Shown here one piece after another: positions 61,101-64,000 of a stretch of 64,000 bases of DNA. Location: the NCBI GenBank assembly GCA_029168955.1, contig JAPDOI010000138.1:195001-259000 (forward strand), written 5' to 3'. Below the pieces are notes generated by a model. That model was not told the origin of the DNA and made no database searches. It saw nothing but the letters and a program-made list of their open reading frames with translations. The translations under genes and the position numbers were made by a program. The first letter of the stretch is position 1. Each line of letters starts with the position of its first letter. The stretch comes from Aplectana chamaeleonis. Taxonomy: Eukaryota > Nematoda > Chromadorea > Rhabditida > Cosmocercidae.

Positions 61101-61999
61101 CGCCGGGCAACGTATGCGGGACCCAACTAGAAGTGCGCCAAGAGCCGTAGAACGTGTGCGGGACCCATCTGGAAATGCGCCAAGCGCCGGGAAGGTGTGC
61201 GGGACCCAAATTTAGGTGCGCCAAGCGCCGAGTAACGTGTGCAGAACTCAAGTAGAAGTGTGCTGAGCGCCGGGGAACGTGTTCGGGACACATCTAGAAG
61301 TGTGCTAAGCGCCGGGAAGGTGTGCGGGACCCAAACATAAGTGCGCCAAGCGCCGGATAACGTGTGCAGAACCCAAGTAGAACTGTGCTGAGCGCCGGGG
61401 AACGTGTGTGGGACCCATCTAGAAGTGCGCTAAGCGCCGGGAACGTGTGCATGACCCAAGCAGAAGTGCGTCAAGCGCCGGGCAACGTATGCGGGACCCA
61501 AGTAGAACTGCGCTGGGCGCCGGGGAACGTGTGCGGGACCCAACTAGAAGTGCGCCGAGCGTCAGTAACGTGTGAGGGACCCATCTAGAAGTGCGCTAAG
61601 CGTCGGGAAGGTGTGCGGGACCCAACTAGAAGTGCGCCAAGCGCCAGGAACGTGTGCGGAACCCAAGTAGAACTGTGCTGAGCGCCGGGGAACGTGTGTG
61701 GGACCCATCTAGAAGTGCGCTAAGCGCCGGGAACGTGTGCATGACCCAAGTAGAAGTACGCCAAACGACGGGGAACGTGTTCGGGACCCAAGTAGAGGTG
61801 CGCCAAGCGCCGGGGACGTGTGCAGGACCCAAGTAGAAGTGCGCCAATCGCCGGGCAACGTATGCGGGACACAACTAGAACTGCGCTGGGCGCCGGGGAA
61901 CGTGTGCGGGACCCAACTAGAAGTGCGCCGAGCGTCAGTAACGTGTGAGGGACCCATCTAGAAGTGCGCTAAGCGCCGGGGAACGTTTACGGTACCCAA

Positions 62000-62478
62000 C
62001 TAGGAGTGCGCCAAGCGACGGGGAACGTGTGCTGTGCCCAACCGGAAGTGTGCCAAACCCAACAGAACGTGTGCGGGACCCAACCAAAAGTGCGCCAAGC
62101 GCCGACTAACGTGTTCGCGACCCAACTAAAAGTGTGCCAAGCGACGGGGAACGTGTGCGGGACCCAACTGGGAGCGCTCCAAGCGCCTGGGATAGTGGGC
62201 GGGATCTAACTGGGAGCATGGCAAGCGCCGGAGAACGTGTGCGGGATCTAACTGGGAGCACACAAAGCGCCAGAGAATGTGTGCGGAATCCAACTTCGGG
62301 TACGCCAAGGGTCTAGGAAAGTGTGCGGGACCCAACTGGGAGCGCGCCAAGCGCCGGGGAAAGTGTGCGGGACCCAACTTCGAGTGCGCCAAGCGCCGAG
62401 CAAAGCGTGAGGGACCCAACTGGGAGTGAGCCAAGCGTTACGGATCGTGTGTTCGACCCAAATGGGAGGACCGGCAAG
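62000..62478 (+). repeat. Diverged right edge of satellite B
   Basis: Units still have the 42-bp layout but carry many private changes (GGATCTAACTGGGAGCA, CAACTTCGGGTACGCC, GTGTGTTCGACCCAAATGG). Several drift toward satellite A-like wording (CCAACTGGGAGCGCGCC). Confidence 0.75.
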
Positions 62479-62682
62479 GGAGTGAAAATCGAAAACGCGG
62501 TTGTCATTCATCCGTTCATCTAGTCGTTATTGGGTTTGGAAATCATGAAAAAGGGTGTGAACTGTGGTGGTGCTAGAAGGGGTGGGCAAGTGTTATGCAA
62601 GAGGGGTCTACTACACAACTACATGAACATTTGAAAGGTCATATCTGAGGGTGTAATGTGCCTTTGAAAGGAAACTTTTGCT
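62479..62682. other. Unique spacer
   Basis: Nothing recognised. Confidence 0.4.
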
Positions 62683-63334
62683 AAAATAAAGTGAAATATC
62701 TAACTGTTTTGCTTTGCTACGGATTAGTATGATTTGGAAATGAAACATTTGTGAGAAACTCGTTAAAAGAGGTGAAATGTCTTATGCTACTGATTTGGCG
62801 TGGGAATAAACTCGAAAGAAGCGCTAAAAACTCAGTAAAATGATTCATCGTTGATTCGGCTTTGCACTTATTTACTAAACAACAAAAATTGAGTGTGACA
62901 TTGAAAAACCAAATCACGCACTTGTTACTGAGCATTTATGTATTCGTGTGACAGCAGTTCTCTTAGTTGACGACATCCGCATAAACACACTACGTGATGT
63001 TATTTCCACTGTCATGGGGACATAGCATAATTTTGGAAGGACCTGAGACTTGTTAACCTAAACTGCACGCGTTAGGTTGATTTCAGATGAGAAGTGCGTG
63101 ATTTAGTTTTTCAATGTCACACTCAATTTTTGTTGTTTAGTAAACAAGTGCACAGCCAAATCAACGATGAATCATTTTACTGAGTTTTTAGCGCTTTTTT
63201 CGAGTTTATTCCCATGCCAAATCAGTAGCATAAGACATTTCACTTTTTTTTAACAAGTTTCTCATAAATGTTTCATTTCCAAATCATACTAATCCGTAGC
63301 AAAGCAAAATAGTTAGATATTTCATTTATTGAGA
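62683..63334. mobile_element. Palindromic element, about 240-bp arms
   Basis: The left arm (62,683-62,923) is the complement of the right arm (63,092-63,334). Anchors are GAAATATCTAACT at 62,693 against AGTTAGATATTTC ending 63,323, and CACGCACTT at 62,915 against AAGTGCGTG at 63,092-63,100. The axis drifts by only one base. The 168-bp loop contains a small hairpin (AACCTAA...TTAGGTT near 63,055-63,078). The arms are AT-rich and share the wording GATTTGGCGT with the 12-kb palindrome. No transposase frame was found. Confidence 0.8.
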
Positions 63335-64000
63335 ATAAAATAAGGGCATGGTGTTGGTCAACTAGGGAAACAGCACCTGAACTGCGAGTGCGTTTTCCCT
63401 TATCAAGAAAGAGATGGTAAAGCGAGAATAATCGCTTGGGAAATTTATAAATTGGAGGGAAGGGCAGTGGGTTGCGAAAAAAGGAAGGAGAGACGCAAAG
63501 GGTCGTAAATGTGATGCCGGTAGCAACCGACGATCTAGCGCTGGCTTCTTATGTTTTGCTTTTTAATCCCACATCTTCATACCCGCACACCCTGTTGTAA
63601 ATGTCCGGCAGCCTGCTCTGCTCAGGAGAGTCCATGCGGACAGCAACCTTCGGGTAGACGGAAGTCAGTCAACCGTTATCACAAACGAATCTGCCTCAGG
63701 AAGTTGGCGCACTTAGAAGTTTTCTTGAGCGAAAACTTCGCTAGGTCTCGCTAGTTGTACCTATCGCCCTTTTAATTAGAATTCTATGCATTCATCTTCA
63801 TCTGCTCCAAATGGTATTTCCTTAGTGTGTTAGTATCTCGTACAACATTTCCAGACCCTAGCAGTGAGTAAAGTGCGGTAATTAGCCCGAGTCGTCGACT
63901 CCCTGCAATTCACACCTCGCTCGCGCCTGGCTCAGGCTCCGCCCTTGGGACAGAACGTCCCGCTGCCAAAAACTCGAGATCGTGAGATGAGCAATGGTTT
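63335..64000. other. Unique flank, no gene recognised
   Basis: The largest frame is 67 codons (63,551-63,754, Cys-rich N-terminal half), with no family resemblance I can name. The window ends in ordinary-looking unique sequence with a GC-rich patch near 63,890-63,970. Confidence 0.4.

Larger units (their letters stand above)
23821..62478 (+). repeat. Satellite B, 38.6 kb (about 920 units of 42 bp)
   Basis: The unit is a 21-mer of type GTGTGCGGGACCCAACTAG plus a 21-mer of type GTGCGCCAAGCGCCGGGG. About ten unit variants recur in fixed strings, for instance CCCAGCTATATGTGCGCC, CCCATCTAGAAGTGCGCTAA, CCCAAATTTAAGTGCGCC and CCCAAGTAGAACTGTGCTGA. The array is rich in CpG, GCGC and CCGG compared with its flanks. 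Occasional 41-bp or shorter units break the register, so open frames on both strands stay below about 275 codons; none looks like a gene. The right edge, from about 62,000, is visibly more diverged. Confidence 0.97.

Noticed and set aside
23821..62478. Telomeric repeat
   Set aside because: The unit is 42 bp and GC-rich. No TTAGGC- or TTAGGG-type short repeat array is present, and unique sequence follows the array.
63551..63754. 67-codon Cys-rich peptide gene
   Set aside because: No signal peptide, no family resemblance, and cysteines confined to a short stretch; chance is the simpler explanation.

Overview
The window looks like non-coding, repeat-dominated DNA from a eukaryotic, probably invertebrate, genome. 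I find no bacterial-style gene density, no rRNA or tRNA, and no protein gene I can defend. What it has instead is microsatellites, short non-autonomous DNA transposons flanked by TA or TATA, fold-back elements, a TATA box, and about 49 kb of tandem satellite. Clusters of the TTTACCG/CGGTAAA motif resemble motifs I associate with nematode genomes. That is only a weak hint, and I would not name a species.

Layout. Bases 1-9,060 are mostly unique, AT-rich sequence. They carry a 1.2 kb fold-back element (3,147-4,364), two TTTACCG clusters, two GC-rich islands, a possible tail of a non-LTR reverse transcriptase (7,147-7,449) and one copy of a hairpin-bearing dispersed repeat. Bases 9,063-21,012 form a composite inverted structure: satellite A (+), a 300-bp module with a TATA box inside 45-bp inverted repeats, a 21-bp satellite (C), an AT-rich palindrome with a 73-bp loop near 12,027, then the same parts in reverse order and orientation. 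The right satellite A array has grown to about 8 kb. Bases 21,013-23,820 hold a CATA/CA microsatellite, another satellite C block, a perfect 244-bp duplication, two MITE-like elements, the second hairpin repeat and a 210-bp GT tract. Bases 23,821-62,478 are one 38.6 kb array of satellite B. Bases 62,479-64,000 are unique sequence with a 650-bp palindromic element.

The three satellites look related. Each is built from 21-bp blocks of the type GTGTGCRGGACCC plus about eight bases. In A and B two diverged 21-mers form a 42-bp unit, and those units form longer higher-order repeats (for example 416, 918, 1,041, 1,050, 1,919 and 2,062 bp). Because 42 bp is 14 codons and many units lack stops, very long open frames of up to 1,843 codons occur. 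All three forward frames are open over the same ground and the 14-residue motif changes frame inside a single open frame, so I read these as by-products of the repeat rather than genes.

The most interesting object is the inverted structure at 9-21 kb: a fold-back-element-like arrangement whose arms consist of tandem satellites, with two TATA boxes pointing inward at the palindrome. If transcribed, it would give long hairpin RNA. All similarity statements come from reading the sequence by eye; no alignment or database search was run.
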